Shown piece after piece: positions 43,737 through 52,097 of a stretch of 64,000 bases of DNA (positions are counted from its first letter, which is position 1; the number at the start of each line of letters is the position of its first letter). Source of the DNA: an uncultured Erythrobacter sp. (GTDB lineage Bacteria; Pseudomonadota; Alphaproteobacteria; Sphingomonadales; Sphingomonadaceae). The stretch is from assembly GCA_947500645.1 (NCBI GenBank), contig CANMSD010000001.1:930001-994000 (forward strand), read 5' to 3'. The translations under genes and the position numbers were made by a program. Under the pieces are notes generated by a model. The model was not told the DNA's origin. It did not search any database and saw only the letters and a list, made by a program, of their open reading frames with translations.

Positions 43737-45299
43737 ATGGCCTCAAATCCAATTCTCGTTCCTATCCTCGGCGACCAGTTGACCCGAACGCTCGCTTCAC
43801 TGCGTGGCCGGACCAAAGACGACACCGTCATCCTGATGATGGAGGTTTGGGACGAGGCGACCTACGTCAAACATCACAAGCAGAAGATCGTGCTGATCTT
43901 TTCCGCCATGCGCCATTTCGCGGAAGAACTGCGCAGCGCCGGGTGGACGGTCGACTACATCAAGCTGACCGATGCGGACAATTCTGGCAGCTTCACCGGC
44001 GAAGTCGTGCACGCTATCGAGCGCCACGATCCGCGCGAAATCCACGTTGTCGAGGCGGGCGAATGGCGCGTCCAGCAGGCGATCGAGGAATGGCCTGACA
44101 AGTTCGCCTGCGAAGTCGAAATCCTGGCCGACGACCGCTTTCTTTGCTCGCATAGCGAATTCGAAGAATGGGCCGAGGATCGCAAACATCTGACCATGGA
44201 GCATTTCTATCGTGAGATGCGTCGCAAGACCGGCCTGTTGATGACCGACGACGGAAAGCCCGAGGGCGGCGACTGGAACTATGACAAGGATAATCGCGAA
44301 CCGCCCAAGGATAAGATGAATCCACCGGACGTTCCCAGATTCGAACCGGACGGCATCACCCGCGAGGTGATCGAACTCGTTGGCGAGAAGTTCTCCGACC
44401 ACTTCGGCGAACTCGAACCGTTCGGCTGGCCCGTTACCTCGGACGAAACGGAGAAGGCCGCTGACGCTTTCTTCAAGGAACGCATCGAAAAATTCGGCCC
44501 CTACCAGGACGCGATGGTCCACGGGTCGGACGACATGTATCACTCAATGCTGTCGACCAGTATTAATTGCGGCCTGCTCGACCCATTGGAGCTCTGCAAA
44601 CGCGCCGAAAAGGCTTACAAGGACGGCAAGGCGCCGCTCAATTCGGTCGAGGGCTTCATTCGCCAGATCATCGGCTGGCGAGAGTATATCCGTGGGTTCT
44701 ACTGGCTCCACATGCCGGGGCTCGAAAGCGACAACAAACTCAATGCTCAGCACGCATTGCCCGAGTTCTTCTGGACCGGCGAAACCGACATGCGGTGCCT
44801 CGCCGATTGCATCCGCTCGACCCGCGAAAACGCCCACGCACACCACATTCAGCGCCTGATGGTGCTCGGCAATTTTTGCCTGCTCGCCGGGATCAATCCG
44901 CGCGATGTTCAGGACTGGTATCTAGCAGTTTATGCTGATGCCTATCAGTGGGTCGAACTGCCTAATGTCAGCGCGATGATCCTCTATGCCGACGGCGGCA
45001 ACCTTGCCACCAAGCCCTATGCCGCGAGCGGGAATTACATCAACAAGATGTCCGATTACTGCAAGGAATGCGAGTATTCGGTCTCCAAGAAATCCGGCGA
45101 AGGCGCATGCCCGTTCAATCCTCTCTACTGGCATTTCATGGACCGTCACCGCGATCGCCTGAAGAGCAACCACAGGATCGGTCGCATCTATTCCAACTGG
45201 GACCGAATGGATGCGGCCAAGAAGCAGGATTACCTCGACAGTGCCAACGCGTTTCTCGACTCCTTGGAACCAGCCGGCAAAGGTTGGGCGCGCGACTAG
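43737..45299 (+). CDS. Fe-S bacterial cryptochrome/(6-4) photolyase (PhrB-like)
   Basis: The 520-residue flavoprotein belongs to the FeS-BCP/CryPro photolyase group that repairs (6-4) photoproducts. It has the N-terminal Rossmann domain (LVPILGDQLTRT), and four cysteines expected to bind a [4Fe-4S] cluster: one in GNFCLLAG, two in DYCKECEYS and one in GACPFNPLYW. Substrate and antenna are inferred from the family. It lies 34 bp after priA and overlaps the next convergent gene by four bases. Confidence 0.92.
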   Translation: MASNPILVPILGDQLTRTLASLRGRTKDDTVILMMEVWDEATYVKHHKQKIVLIFSAMRHFAEELRSAGWTVDYIKLTDADNSGSFTGEVVHAIERHDPREIHVVEAGEWRVQQAIEEWPDKFACEVEILADDRFLCSHSEFEEWAEDRKHLTMEHFYREMRRKTGLLMTDDGKPEGGDWNYDKDNREPPKDKMNPPDVPRFEPDGITREVIELVGEKFSDHFGELEPFGWPVTSDETEKAADAFFKERIEKFGPYQDAMVHGSDDMYHSMLSTSINCGLLDPLELCKRAEKAYKDGKAPLNSVEGFIRQIIGWREYIRGFYWLHMPGLESDNKLNAQHALPEFFWTGETDMRCLADCIRSTRENAHAHHIQRLMVLGNFCLLAGINPRDVQDWYLAVYADAYQWVELPNVSAMILYADGGNLATKPYAASGNYINKMSDYCKECEYSVSKKSGEGACPFNPLYWHFMDRHRDRLKSNHRIGRIYSNWDRMDAAKKQDYLDSANAFLDSLEPAGKGWARD

Positions 45300-45685
45300 C
45301 GCGAGCCAAGTGCCTCCAGCAAGCCGACCGCCGCTTGCGTATCGACATATTCGCGCAAGGCCGTGATCTTTTCTTCTCTGACTTCTCCAACCACGCACAC
45401 CATCAGGTCCAACTGTTTGCCATTCGGCAGCGTGCCTCGCACCCGATGTTCTTCGACAAAGCCTGTTGCGGTTGCTGAACGTACAGTGTCCTCATAACCG
45501 AAATCGGGCACGGTCGCATTTACCGCCGCAGTGAACTTGAGCAGGGTGTCGCGGTCCATGGTGGGGCCGCCATTCTGCGATCCACGGAAGTGCTCGGCGC
45601 AGCATTCTCGTGCGTGCTCCAGATCGTTGTTCTGCAGTGCGCTGAACAATTTCTCGGCGAGGTCGGTGGCTGTCATGGCCATCAT
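45296..45685 (-). CDS. SnoaL/NTF2-like domain protein
   Basis: This 129-residue protein has the cone-like SnoaL/NTF2 pattern: LAEKLFSALQNNDLEHARECC at the start, a middle segment with FTAAVNATVPDFGYED and a closing beta strand VEEHRVRGTLPNGKQLDLMVCVV. Many such proteins are polyketide cyclase-like or small-molecule binders; function here is unknown. Its stop overlaps the photolyase stop by four bases. The start ATG at 45685 has alternatives close by. Confidence 0.72.
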   Translation of the reverse strand: MMAMTATDLAEKLFSALQNNDLEHARECCAEHFRGSQNGGPTMDRDTLLKFTAAVNATVPDFGYEDTVRSATATGFVEEHRVRGTLPNGKQLDLMVCVVGEVREEKITALREYVDTQAAVGLLEALGSR

Positions 45686-45786
45686 ATTACTGCGCTTTCC
45701 CGTGCTTGAGAAGGATCACAAATCGCTCGACATTCCATCTGGGAGCCGCAAGGAGTTGCGCAAGACCAATGGGAGAATACCGAGCT

Positions 45787-46419
45787 ATGCTGACGATTCA
45801 TCACCTGCGCATTTCGCAATCAGAGCGCATCGTTTGGCTGTGCGAGGAGTTGGAGCTCGATTACGAGCTCAAGCTCTATAATCGCGATCCCGACACTCGG
45901 TTGGCTCCACCTGAATTGAAAGCGCTTCACCCGATGGAGGTCGCGCCTGTCATCACCGACGATGATTTGGTGCTCGGCGAAAGCGGTGCGATCGTCGAAT
46001 ACATCATCGGCAAATACGCGCCCGATACCGATCTGGTGCCTGGCCCCGATCATCCGAATTTCGCTGATCATCTCTATTGGTTTCACTTCGCCAATGCGAC
46101 TTTCATGACCAATGGAATGATGCAGATCGCGGTGAATGCGGTCGGCGCGGACATGCCTCCACCTCTGATGAAGCGCGTTACCAATGCCTGGGAGCAGATC
46201 GAACGGCGTCTGGGCGAAGCGGAGTATTTCGGTGGTTCGCAGCTTACGACGGCTGATATCATGATGTGCTTTCAGCTCACCACTTCTCGCGCCTTCAACA
46301 ATATGGCGATCGATCACCTGCCGAACCTGAAAACGTACCTGCAAAGGATTGGCGCGCGCGAAGCCTACCAAACCGCGATGGCCAAGGCCGAACCGGGCTT
46401 CCCACCAAAGCTCGATTGA
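45787..46419 (+). CDS. Glutathione S-transferase family protein
   Basis: The 210-residue protein has an N-terminal thioredoxin-like GSH domain (MLTIHHLRISQSERIVWLCEELEL, with the GSH-binding turn APVI and LGESGAIVEYI) and an alpha-helical C-terminal domain (from about residue 85). It is of the bacterial GST type. The start is uncertain: ATG at 45787 is used; ATG at 45769 is in frame with a purine-rich AAGGAG upstream. Convergent with the VWA gene. Confidence 0.88.
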   Translation: MLTIHHLRISQSERIVWLCEELELDYELKLYNRDPDTRLAPPELKALHPMEVAPVITDDDLVLGESGAIVEYIIGKYAPDTDLVPGPDHPNFADHLYWFHFANATFMTNGMMQIAVNAVGADMPPPLMKRVTNAWEQIERRLGEAEYFGGSQLTTADIMMCFQLTTSRAFNNMAIDHLPNLKTYLQRIGAREAYQTAMAKAEPGFPPKLD

Positions 46420-46443
46420 TGCGTACAGCGGTTCGATAATTTC

Positions 46444-46536
46444 CTACGAAGTTGACATACCTGACGCCCTGTCAAGCGAGGAAATTCGTTTAAGATACTG
46501 AAATAAAGTAGTAAAACGCGAAATTGCGAAGTTGAC
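46444..46536. repeat. TTGACA-containing direct repeats in a convergent intergenic region
   Basis: The 11-mer CGAAGTTGACA is present twice, at 46446-46456 and 46527-46537 (approximate to a base), and the first TTGACA is mirrored by TGTCAA about 12 bp downstream. The interval lies between convergent GST and VWA genes, where promoters would not be expected. The stretch is AT-richer than its surroundings. No gene is evident on either strand. Confidence 0.4.
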
Positions 46537-46561
46537 ACTTTTCCAACTCGCTTTCGCGTTT
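46514..46561. terminator. Long imperfect hairpin between convergent genes
   Basis: AAACGCGAAA (46514-46523) pairs with TTTCGCGTTT (46552-46561), and inside this GCGAAGTTG (46526-46534) pairs with CAACTCGC (46544-46551) with one bulge. The resulting 48-base stem-loop lies between the GST and VWA genes and is a candidate bidirectional terminator, although only a short T-run borders it. Confidence 0.5.
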
Positions 46562-46693
46562 AGGCGGCGACTGACGATTTCAAAGAGCGGATCAAATTCT
46601 CACCCACTCCTTACCCAACGCCCTCGTTGTAGGAAATGCAGCAGCCCGTCCTCGCAGTCAGCCGTGCCTCTCCAACTTGGCAAGAAATGCCGC

Positions 46694-47887
46694 TTAGTTG
46701 CGCTGCACTTCTTCATATTCGTCGCGCGCTCGATCGGTGTCCGCATCCAGTATATCGCGAGCATCCTGCTGGCGTTGCCGCGCGACACGCCCATACTCGT
46801 CCGCCCTCGCGCGATAACGGTCACGCCGCTGATCGATCAAAGCGCGAATTTCTCTTGCCGTGTCGTTGTCGGCATCGCGCGTCTTGAGCCAATCGCGCAA
46901 ACCCCGTTTTTCGCTGCTCCAAGACCTGCTGAGACAGGTCGAGAGTTTGGACATCGCCAAATTCGTCCGGATCGCATTGCCACCGGCTTGGGTGTTGTTC
47001 CGGACATTGGTTTTGCCCATTGCGACGTTGTTGTCGCGGCGACGCGCCGCCTCCCTCAACATTTTTTGAAGTTCGGAAGGCGTATTAGCCTCGACGAATT
47101 CTCCGCCACCTGCCTTGGCGACCGCCCGCAATTGCGCCCGATCACTAGCCTTCAAATCAAATCCGATAATGTTGACAACCGCCTGCACATCGCTCTCGTT
47201 AAGCGCGCGCGCAGCCGAAACGGGATCGCCGCCACAGGTCTCTTCCCCGTCGGATACGACATACACGACTTGGCTACCGGGAGAGTCGCTGGACGAAAAC
47301 GACCCGCCAGCTTTATTGATGGCGGAGGCCAGCGGCGTCCAGCCAGTCGCTTCGAAGCCTTGCATTGCGTTCGCGATGCGATCGCGGTTCACAGCACCTA
47401 ACGGATAAATCGTATCGACGGCGGCGCAACTTCGCTCGCGCCCACTCTCTGTATTGTCCCCGCGATGGCCAAAGGCCAGCAATCCCACTTCGACATTGTC
47501 GGGCAAGCTCGCAATGAAGCTCTCCGCCGCCGCTCGGGCAGCGCTCATCTTGGTCTGCCCGCCAACTCGGCCGGCCATCGAACCCGATGCGTCGATGGCG
47601 ATGACAACGCGATTGACCGCGGCCGAGCCCGGCATTTCACTGCCGTCCCTGAACTGCGCATTGGCTGGATCGGCATCTATTCTCGGAAGATCGCCAAAAC
47701 AGCCTTCAAAGTCCTCTCCCTCCTCTTCGATATATCGCGCGAACAGGGTGCGCGCCTCTGCACTTGCGCCCGAATTGGCATCATTCAGGTCGGGAATCTC
47801 AAGCTCTGACGCTTCGTCGTTATCGGAACCGCCGCAAGCGGCGAGAGAAAGCGGCAGCGCCAAAGAAAGTATAAAGCCAAACCGCAT
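46694..47887 (-). CDS. VWA-domain lipoprotein
   Basis: The 397-residue protein has a lipoprotein signal (RFGFILSLALPLSLAACG, lipobox Cys near residue 18), a von Willebrand A domain with the MIDAS motif DASGS in VIAIDASGSMAGRVGG (about 77-92), then a basic, Arg-rich helical C-terminal third (about 330-397) that looks coiled-coil. Bacterial VWA lipoproteins often work with MoxR or export systems; none is adjacent. ATG at 47887 begins the signal. Confidence 0.85.
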   Translation of the reverse strand: MRFGFILSLALPLSLAACGGSDNDEASELEIPDLNDANSGASAEARTLFARYIEEEGEDFEGCFGDLPRIDADPANAQFRDGSEMPGSAAVNRVVIAIDASGSMAGRVGGQTKMSAARAAAESFIASLPDNVEVGLLAFGHRGDNTESGRERSCAAVDTIYPLGAVNRDRIANAMQGFEATGWTPLASAINKAGGSFSSSDSPGSQVVYVVSDGEETCGGDPVSAARALNESDVQAVVNIIGFDLKASDRAQLRAVAKAGGGEFVEANTPSELQKMLREAARRRDNNVAMGKTNVRNNTQAGGNAIRTNLAMSKLSTCLSRSWSSEKRGLRDWLKTRDADNDTAREIRALIDQRRDRYRARADEYGRVARQRQQDARDILDADTDRARDEYEEVQRN

Positions 47888-47917
47888 CCCTGATCTCCTA
47901 TCAATTCAGGAGATACC

Positions 47918-47948
47918 TTCCGGCATTCGGATACTCAACTAGCCGGAA
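47918..47948. repeat. Inverted repeat upstream of the VWA gene
   Basis: TTCCGGC (47918-47924) and GCCGGAA (47942-47948) are perfect 7-bp arms with a 17-bp spacer, lying in the 149-bp gap between the VWA and PEP-mutase-like genes on the minus strand. It may terminate the upstream transcript or mark a regulatory site. No T-run is evident. Confidence 0.35.
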
Positions 47949-48036
47949 TGAACAGCGGCACGGATCGGGGTATATTTGAGTTGAAATGGGTGTTCGAGGT
48001 GGTTGTTTACAAATCAGAAGTCGGCCGTCGACTAGC

Positions 48037-48780
48037 TCAAGCAAACACCTCTTTCGCCGCCGCTTCAACACCCGCCATCGCTTCGCGCCATGGAGCACCG
48101 CCATAGCTGATCCTGGCCACACCGAGCTCAGTCAGGTCGGCGTTGCTGACCATGTCAGGGAGTCGCATCACATTCACTGGCATGTCGATCCGATCGCAGA
48201 CCTGCTTGATCAATTCCGGGTCGCTCAGGCCAGGTACGAAGAAGCACCCCGCTCCTGCCCTGCGATAAGACGCCGCACGCTCAATCGCCGCCTCGACCAA
48301 TTCGCCTCTGTTGGGGTCTTCGCCCGCCATCAGCGGCCCGAGAAAGATATCGGTCCGCGCATTCACAAACAATCCAGCATCGTTGACCGCCGCGATGCGC
48401 TCGGCCTGCTCGTCGATCGCGCGAAGGCCGCCAGCGCGGATCAGGCGATCCTCCAGATTGCAGCCAATAACGCCGACATCTCTTAGCTCTGAAGCGTTGC
48501 GGGCGAGCTCTTCGATATTGGACGCGTAGCCCGATTCCATGTCGACTGTGATCGGCAAATCGACGGCTTGGGCGATCTGCGCAGCAGTTTCGAGCAGTCG
48601 GGGAAAGGGAATGTGCTCGCCATCCTCGTACCCCTGCGCTCCGGCAAGCGAATGGCTGCCGGTTGCGATAACCTTTGCTCCAGCATTCGCCACAGCCTGC
48701 GCGCTGCCTGCGTCCCAGATGTTGTAGAGAACCAGCGGGCTGCCGCCGGTATGGAGCGAAGCAAAGTCGGATTTGGTCAT
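48037..48780 (-). CDS. Isocitrate lyase/PEP mutase superfamily protein
   Basis: This 247-residue TIM-barrel protein belongs to the PEP mutase/isocitrate lyase superfamily: VLYNIWDAGSAQAV, DLPITVDMESGY (metal ligand region) and NLEDR match known members such as oxaloacetate decarboxylase/2-methylisocitrate-lyase-like proteins. The catalytic KKCGH-type loop of isocitrate lyase is absent, so it is a smaller non-ICL member. Start ATG 48780 lies one base beyond the ada stop, so the genes are linked; ATG 48810 is an alternative. Confidence 0.85.
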   Translation of the reverse strand: MTKSDFASLHTGGSPLVLYNIWDAGSAQAVANAGAKVIATGSHSLAGAQGYEDGEHIPFPRLLETAAQIAQAVDLPITVDMESGYASNIEELARNASELRDVGVIGCNLEDRLIRAGGLRAIDEQAERIAAVNDAGLFVNARTDIFLGPLMAGEDPNRGELVEAAIERAASYRRAGAGCFFVPGLSDPELIKQVCDRIDMPVNVMRLPDMVSNADLTELGVARISYGGAPWREAMAGVEAAAKEVFA

Positions 48781-48781
48781 A

Positions 48782-49846
48782 TCAAAAGAGTTCCGGTTCG
48801 TTTGAGTCATCGCCAGCGCCTTCGCGCTTGAGCAGTTCGGCCTTGATCTTGGTTCCATAGGCATAGCCGCCTAGCGAGCCATCGGCTTGCACGACCCTGT
48901 GGCAGGGGATCAGTACGGCGATGTTGTTTGCACCATTTGCTCCGCCCACTGCGCGGCTGGCATTGGGATTGCCAAGCTCGGCGGCGAGCTCGCCGTACGA
49001 ACGCGTTTCGCCCGTTGGGATTTCCCGCAAGGCTTGCCACACCCGCTGCTGAAAGGCGGTGCCTTTCACATCGAGCGGAATATGCGCGACATTGGCGCTG
49101 GGGTCTTCGACGGCCCTGGTGACTTGTTCGAAAAGGTCGCGAAACTCTGCGCCTCCTTCGGCCAACTCAGCCTTTGGAAAGCGCGCTCGCAATTCCTCTT
49201 CGCCTTCGCCGAAGGAAAGGCAGCACACGCCCTTCTCGGTGGCCGCAACCAGCATCGCGCCCAGGCTTGTATCGATCACGCTCCAATGGATGACGCGATC
49301 CTTACCGCCATCTCTCCAGTCTTTCGCAGCCATACCCAGCCTGCCTTTCGTATCCTCATAAAAACGCGAGGGCGCTTCGTAGCCCGCATCATAGATCGCG
49401 TCGGTAACGCGCGAGGCCCCTTCCAGTGCATCCTTCGCTCGCTCCTCGCGTAGCGCCCGTGCATAGGCTGCCGGGGACAGCCCCGTCGCCCGCTTGAACA
49501 CGCGTTGGAAATGCGTCGGCGAATAACCGGTCAGCGACGCGAGTTCATCAAGGGTCGGCCGTCCTTCGCTGGACTTGATCTCGTCGATCGCCGCCAGCAC
49601 CGCCGCTTCGTCCCGCCCGACATCGTCCGGCAGACAGCGCTTGCAGGCCCTGAGGCCGGATTCACGCGCTTCTGCCCCGGTCGCGAAGAAGCGCACATTG
49701 TCACGCGATGGATGGCGTGCAGCACATGATGGGCGGCAATAAATGCCCGTGGTCAGCACGCCGGTGACAAATCGCCCGTCAAACGAACGGTCGCGACGCT
49801 GGACCGCGGCCCAGGCTTCATCAGTTGTAAGTTTCAAATTGCTCAT
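48782..49846 (-). CDS. ada: Bifunctional Ada: methylphosphotriester repair regulator and O6-methylguanine-DNA methyltransferase
   Basis: This 354-residue protein has the complete Ada architecture: N-terminal zinc domain with Cys37, Cys41, Cys68 and Cys71 (YCRPSC then ACKRC), an AraC-type HTH domain (about 90-175), and a C-terminal alkyltransferase domain with the acceptor cysteine in IPCHRVV. Methylation of the N-terminal Cys turns it into a transcriptional activator. The next gene starts one base after its stop. The full-length form suggests an adaptive response to alkylation. Confidence 0.95.
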   Translation of the reverse strand: MSNLKLTTDEAWAAVQRRDRSFDGRFVTGVLTTGIYCRPSCAARHPSRDNVRFFATGAEARESGLRACKRCLPDDVGRDEAAVLAAIDEIKSSEGRPTLDELASLTGYSPTHFQRVFKRATGLSPAAYARALREERAKDALEGASRVTDAIYDAGYEAPSRFYEDTKGRLGMAAKDWRDGGKDRVIHWSVIDTSLGAMLVAATEKGVCCLSFGEGEEELRARFPKAELAEGGAEFRDLFEQVTRAVEDPSANVAHIPLDVKGTAFQQRVWQALREIPTGETRSYGELAAELGNPNASRAVGGANGANNIAVLIPCHRVVQADGSLGGYAYGTKIKAELLKREGAGDDSNEPELF

Positions 49847-49926
49847 GTCGTCCGCACTAGGGCAATGCGCAGTTTGTCACATCCCAAAGCTTGCGATCAA
49901 AGTCATTGCTCGTCAAACACCATAGC

Positions 49927-51498
49927 ATGACTCGCATTCTTGCTGGCCTGATCGGCCTATTTGCACTTGTTTTCCCTCAGATCGTTCACGCCGACTCCGG
50001 CGATGTCGATGCCGCTGCTCGCGGAGTAGTCCGCGTCGTCATCATGGGCAGCAACGGCGATGAGGTATTCCCGGTCAGCCACGGTACGGGGTTTGCGGTC
50101 AGTCCGACCATGATCATCACCAACGCCCATGTGGTCCGCGAAGCATTGCAGGACGACACGCTGCGGATCGGCATCGTGCCGAGCGAAGGGGATGAGGGCG
50201 CATTTGGCAAACCGGTTGCGGTCAGCCCGCGCAATGATCTCGCTCTGATCGAGCTCTCTGACAGTTCGCTTCGCTTGCCTCCACTAACTTTGGCCGGTGC
50301 GGTGAGCGGCGACATGGGCGAGGTCTCTGCAGTCGGCTATCCGATGAATGTCGATCTGGCGCAGGGCCTCGAGTTCAGCGACATCTTCAAGGCTCAACCT
50401 CCCGTCAAAAGCCGCGGGTTCCTGTCTGGTGAGCGGCCCAGCCGCCAATTCGACACGATACTGCACACCGCTCCCATTGCGCGCGGCAATTCAGGCGGCC
50501 CACTGCTCGATGGCTGTGGCCGGGTTCTCGGCGTCAACAGCTTTGGCGCGGATTCGGACGGTTCTGATGCAGAGTTCTATTTCGCCGTTTCACTGCGCGA
50601 GCTGCTGCCCTTCCTACGCGAGAATAATGTCGAACCGCGCACCAGCGCCTTGCCATGCCGCTCCATTGACGAACTCAATGCAGCCGAACGCGCGCGGTTT
50701 GAACAGCAACGCGCCGAGGCTCGTGAACTGGTCGAAGCCCGCGAAGCAGAGCTGGCGCAAAAGCGTTCCGAAGCGATGATCCAGGCCCAGTTTGAGGTCA
50801 TGGAAGAGCGCGACAATGCGATGGCGCTGGCGATGCTCCTGTCCATTCTGGCGATCGGTGGCGGCTATTTTGCGTTCAATGCACGCAAGAATGGGGACGC
50901 GAGCAACAAGGTGATGATCGCGGCCGGTGTCGGGGGAACCGCACTGATCGGAGCGATCCTGGTCTGGGTTACCCGTCCTGCCTTTTCCGAAATCCAGGAA
51001 CGCGTAGCAGCGGCGATGGAAGAGGCGGAAACGCCCTCGCCCGACAATCCTTCGGCTCTGGCTGGCGATGGAACCTTGCTCTGCACGTTCCTGCCAGAGC
51101 GCAGCCGGGTCACGGGTTCGCGAACCGACGATGTCGAGTTCGACTGGGCCGCGGATGGCTGCGTCAATGGTCGCACCCAATATGGCATGGCGGGCGGAAC
51201 ATGGTCGCGCGTGTTCGTGCCCAATGATGAGGCTGCCGTGTCGGTGAACTCGTATAACCCCGATACGCGCACCTTCCAGACCGATCGCTATCTGCTGAGG
51301 CGAGGCAAGATGCAGGAAGCGCGCGAGGCACGTTCCCAGTACAAGCCGCCATCATGCGGGGTGACAGATGCGGCGACGCAATTGGGTGAACAGCAATCGG
51401 CCGTCCTCGGCATCCTGCCCGATCGCCCTAATGAACGGCTGGTTTATTCGTGCGAAGCCCGCGCCGCCTCGGTTGGGACAACCGGCGGGGATGAGTGA
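49927..51498 (+). CDS. Membrane-anchored trypsin-like serine protease
   Basis: The 523-residue protein has a Sec signal (RILAGLIGLFALVFPQIVHAD), then an S1C trypsin-like domain with His68 (TNAHVV), Asp104 (RNDLALIEL) and Ser189 (ARGNSGGPL). A coiled-coil stretch (about 240-290) precedes two hydrophobic segments (about 291-311 and 325-345) and a C-terminal extracytoplasmic region with SSxx-rich Cys pairs. There is no PDZ domain. It resembles a quality-control protease tethered to the membrane. ATG 49927 begins the signal. Co-translated with the next gene. Confidence 0.83.
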   Translation: MTRILAGLIGLFALVFPQIVHADSGDVDAAARGVVRVVIMGSNGDEVFPVSHGTGFAVSPTMIITNAHVVREALQDDTLRIGIVPSEGDEGAFGKPVAVSPRNDLALIELSDSSLRLPPLTLAGAVSGDMGEVSAVGYPMNVDLAQGLEFSDIFKAQPPVKSRGFLSGERPSRQFDTILHTAPIARGNSGGPLLDGCGRVLGVNSFGADSDGSDAEFYFAVSLRELLPFLRENNVEPRTSALPCRSIDELNAAERARFEQQRAEARELVEAREAELAQKRSEAMIQAQFEVMEERDNAMALAMLLSILAIGGGYFAFNARKNGDASNKVMIAAGVGGTALIGAILVWVTRPAFSEIQERVAAAMEEAETPSPDNPSALAGDGTLLCTFLPERSRVTGSRTDDVEFDWAADGCVNGRTQYGMAGGTWSRVFVPNDEAAVSVNSYNPDTRTFQTDRYLLRRGKMQEAREARSQYKPPSCGVTDAATQLGEQQSAVLGILPDRPNERLVYSCEARAASVGTTGGDE

Positions 51499-52085
51499 TG
51501 TCAGAGAAGCGCAACCACATACTCTACGGGGGAGCCATCGGGTTGCTGGGAGCTTCCCTTTATTTCGTTGGTACAAATCTCTGGGATCGAAGTTCTTTAG
51601 GCAAAGAGAAGAAGAGCGCTGAGCAAATTATCGCGGACGACCCCGCCTTTCGAGAGGAAGAGATCGCGAAGGTTGCTAAGCTCCGAGAATTTGTGGAGCC
51701 GTGTTTCGATAGCGCATATGACCTTAGAAATTTGGCTCAAAGAAGCGAAATCAAAGTCAGCGATCTTTCGGAGCAGTCCACCGCAACCAAGGAAATTTGC
51801 GATGAACAGGTTGGCGCGATGGAAGGCGCACAACTGGACCTTGACGAACAGCAACAAGACGTTTTCGGCAAATGCAAGGCTGCCTTAAGTCTGCAAAGCC
51901 GATTGGCGGATGAGTTTCTCAAGATTACCGCCAGTCCAAACGAGATTGGGGAGCAAGACGAAGAGGACCGGTTGGTTGCCCTTGCAGGTCAAGTCAACTC
52001 ACAATTGAGCGAGTGCGACTCAAAGCTCATGACCTTGGAGGTTCCAGGCGAGTTATTAGAAGCATTCAGTCGCGAGAAAGACTGA
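51498..52085 (+). CDS. Membrane-anchored unknown protein downstream of protease
   Basis: This 195-residue product has an N-terminal hydrophobic helix (HILYGGAIGLLGASLYFVGTNL, about 6-27) and a Glu/Asp-rich, helical, periplasm-like or cytosolic body with five cysteines. I recognise no family. The ATG at 51498 overlaps the protease stop; a GTG at 51495 is an alternative. Tight coupling suggests it is a partner, substrate or inhibitor of the protease, which is inference. Confidence 0.6.
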   Translation: MSEKRNHILYGGAIGLLGASLYFVGTNLWDRSSLGKEKKSAEQIIADDPAFREEEIAKVAKLREFVEPCFDSAYDLRNLAQRSEIKVSDLSEQSTATKEICDEQVGAMEGAQLDLDEQQQDVFGKCKAALSLQSRLADEFLKITASPNEIGEQDEEDRLVALAGQVNSQLSECDSKLMTLEVPGELLEAFSREKD

Positions 52086-52097
52086 CCCCCTCCGTTC

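Noticed and set aside
43737..45299. Classical CPD photolyase
   Set aside because: The four cluster-type cysteines and overall sequence fit the Fe-S cryptochrome/(6-4) group rather than class I or II CPD photolyases.
46532..47401. Long 289-codon plus-strand frame across the VWA gene
   Set aside because: It is antisense to a well-supported VWA lipoprotein and has no family-like motifs. High GC makes such long shadow frames common here.
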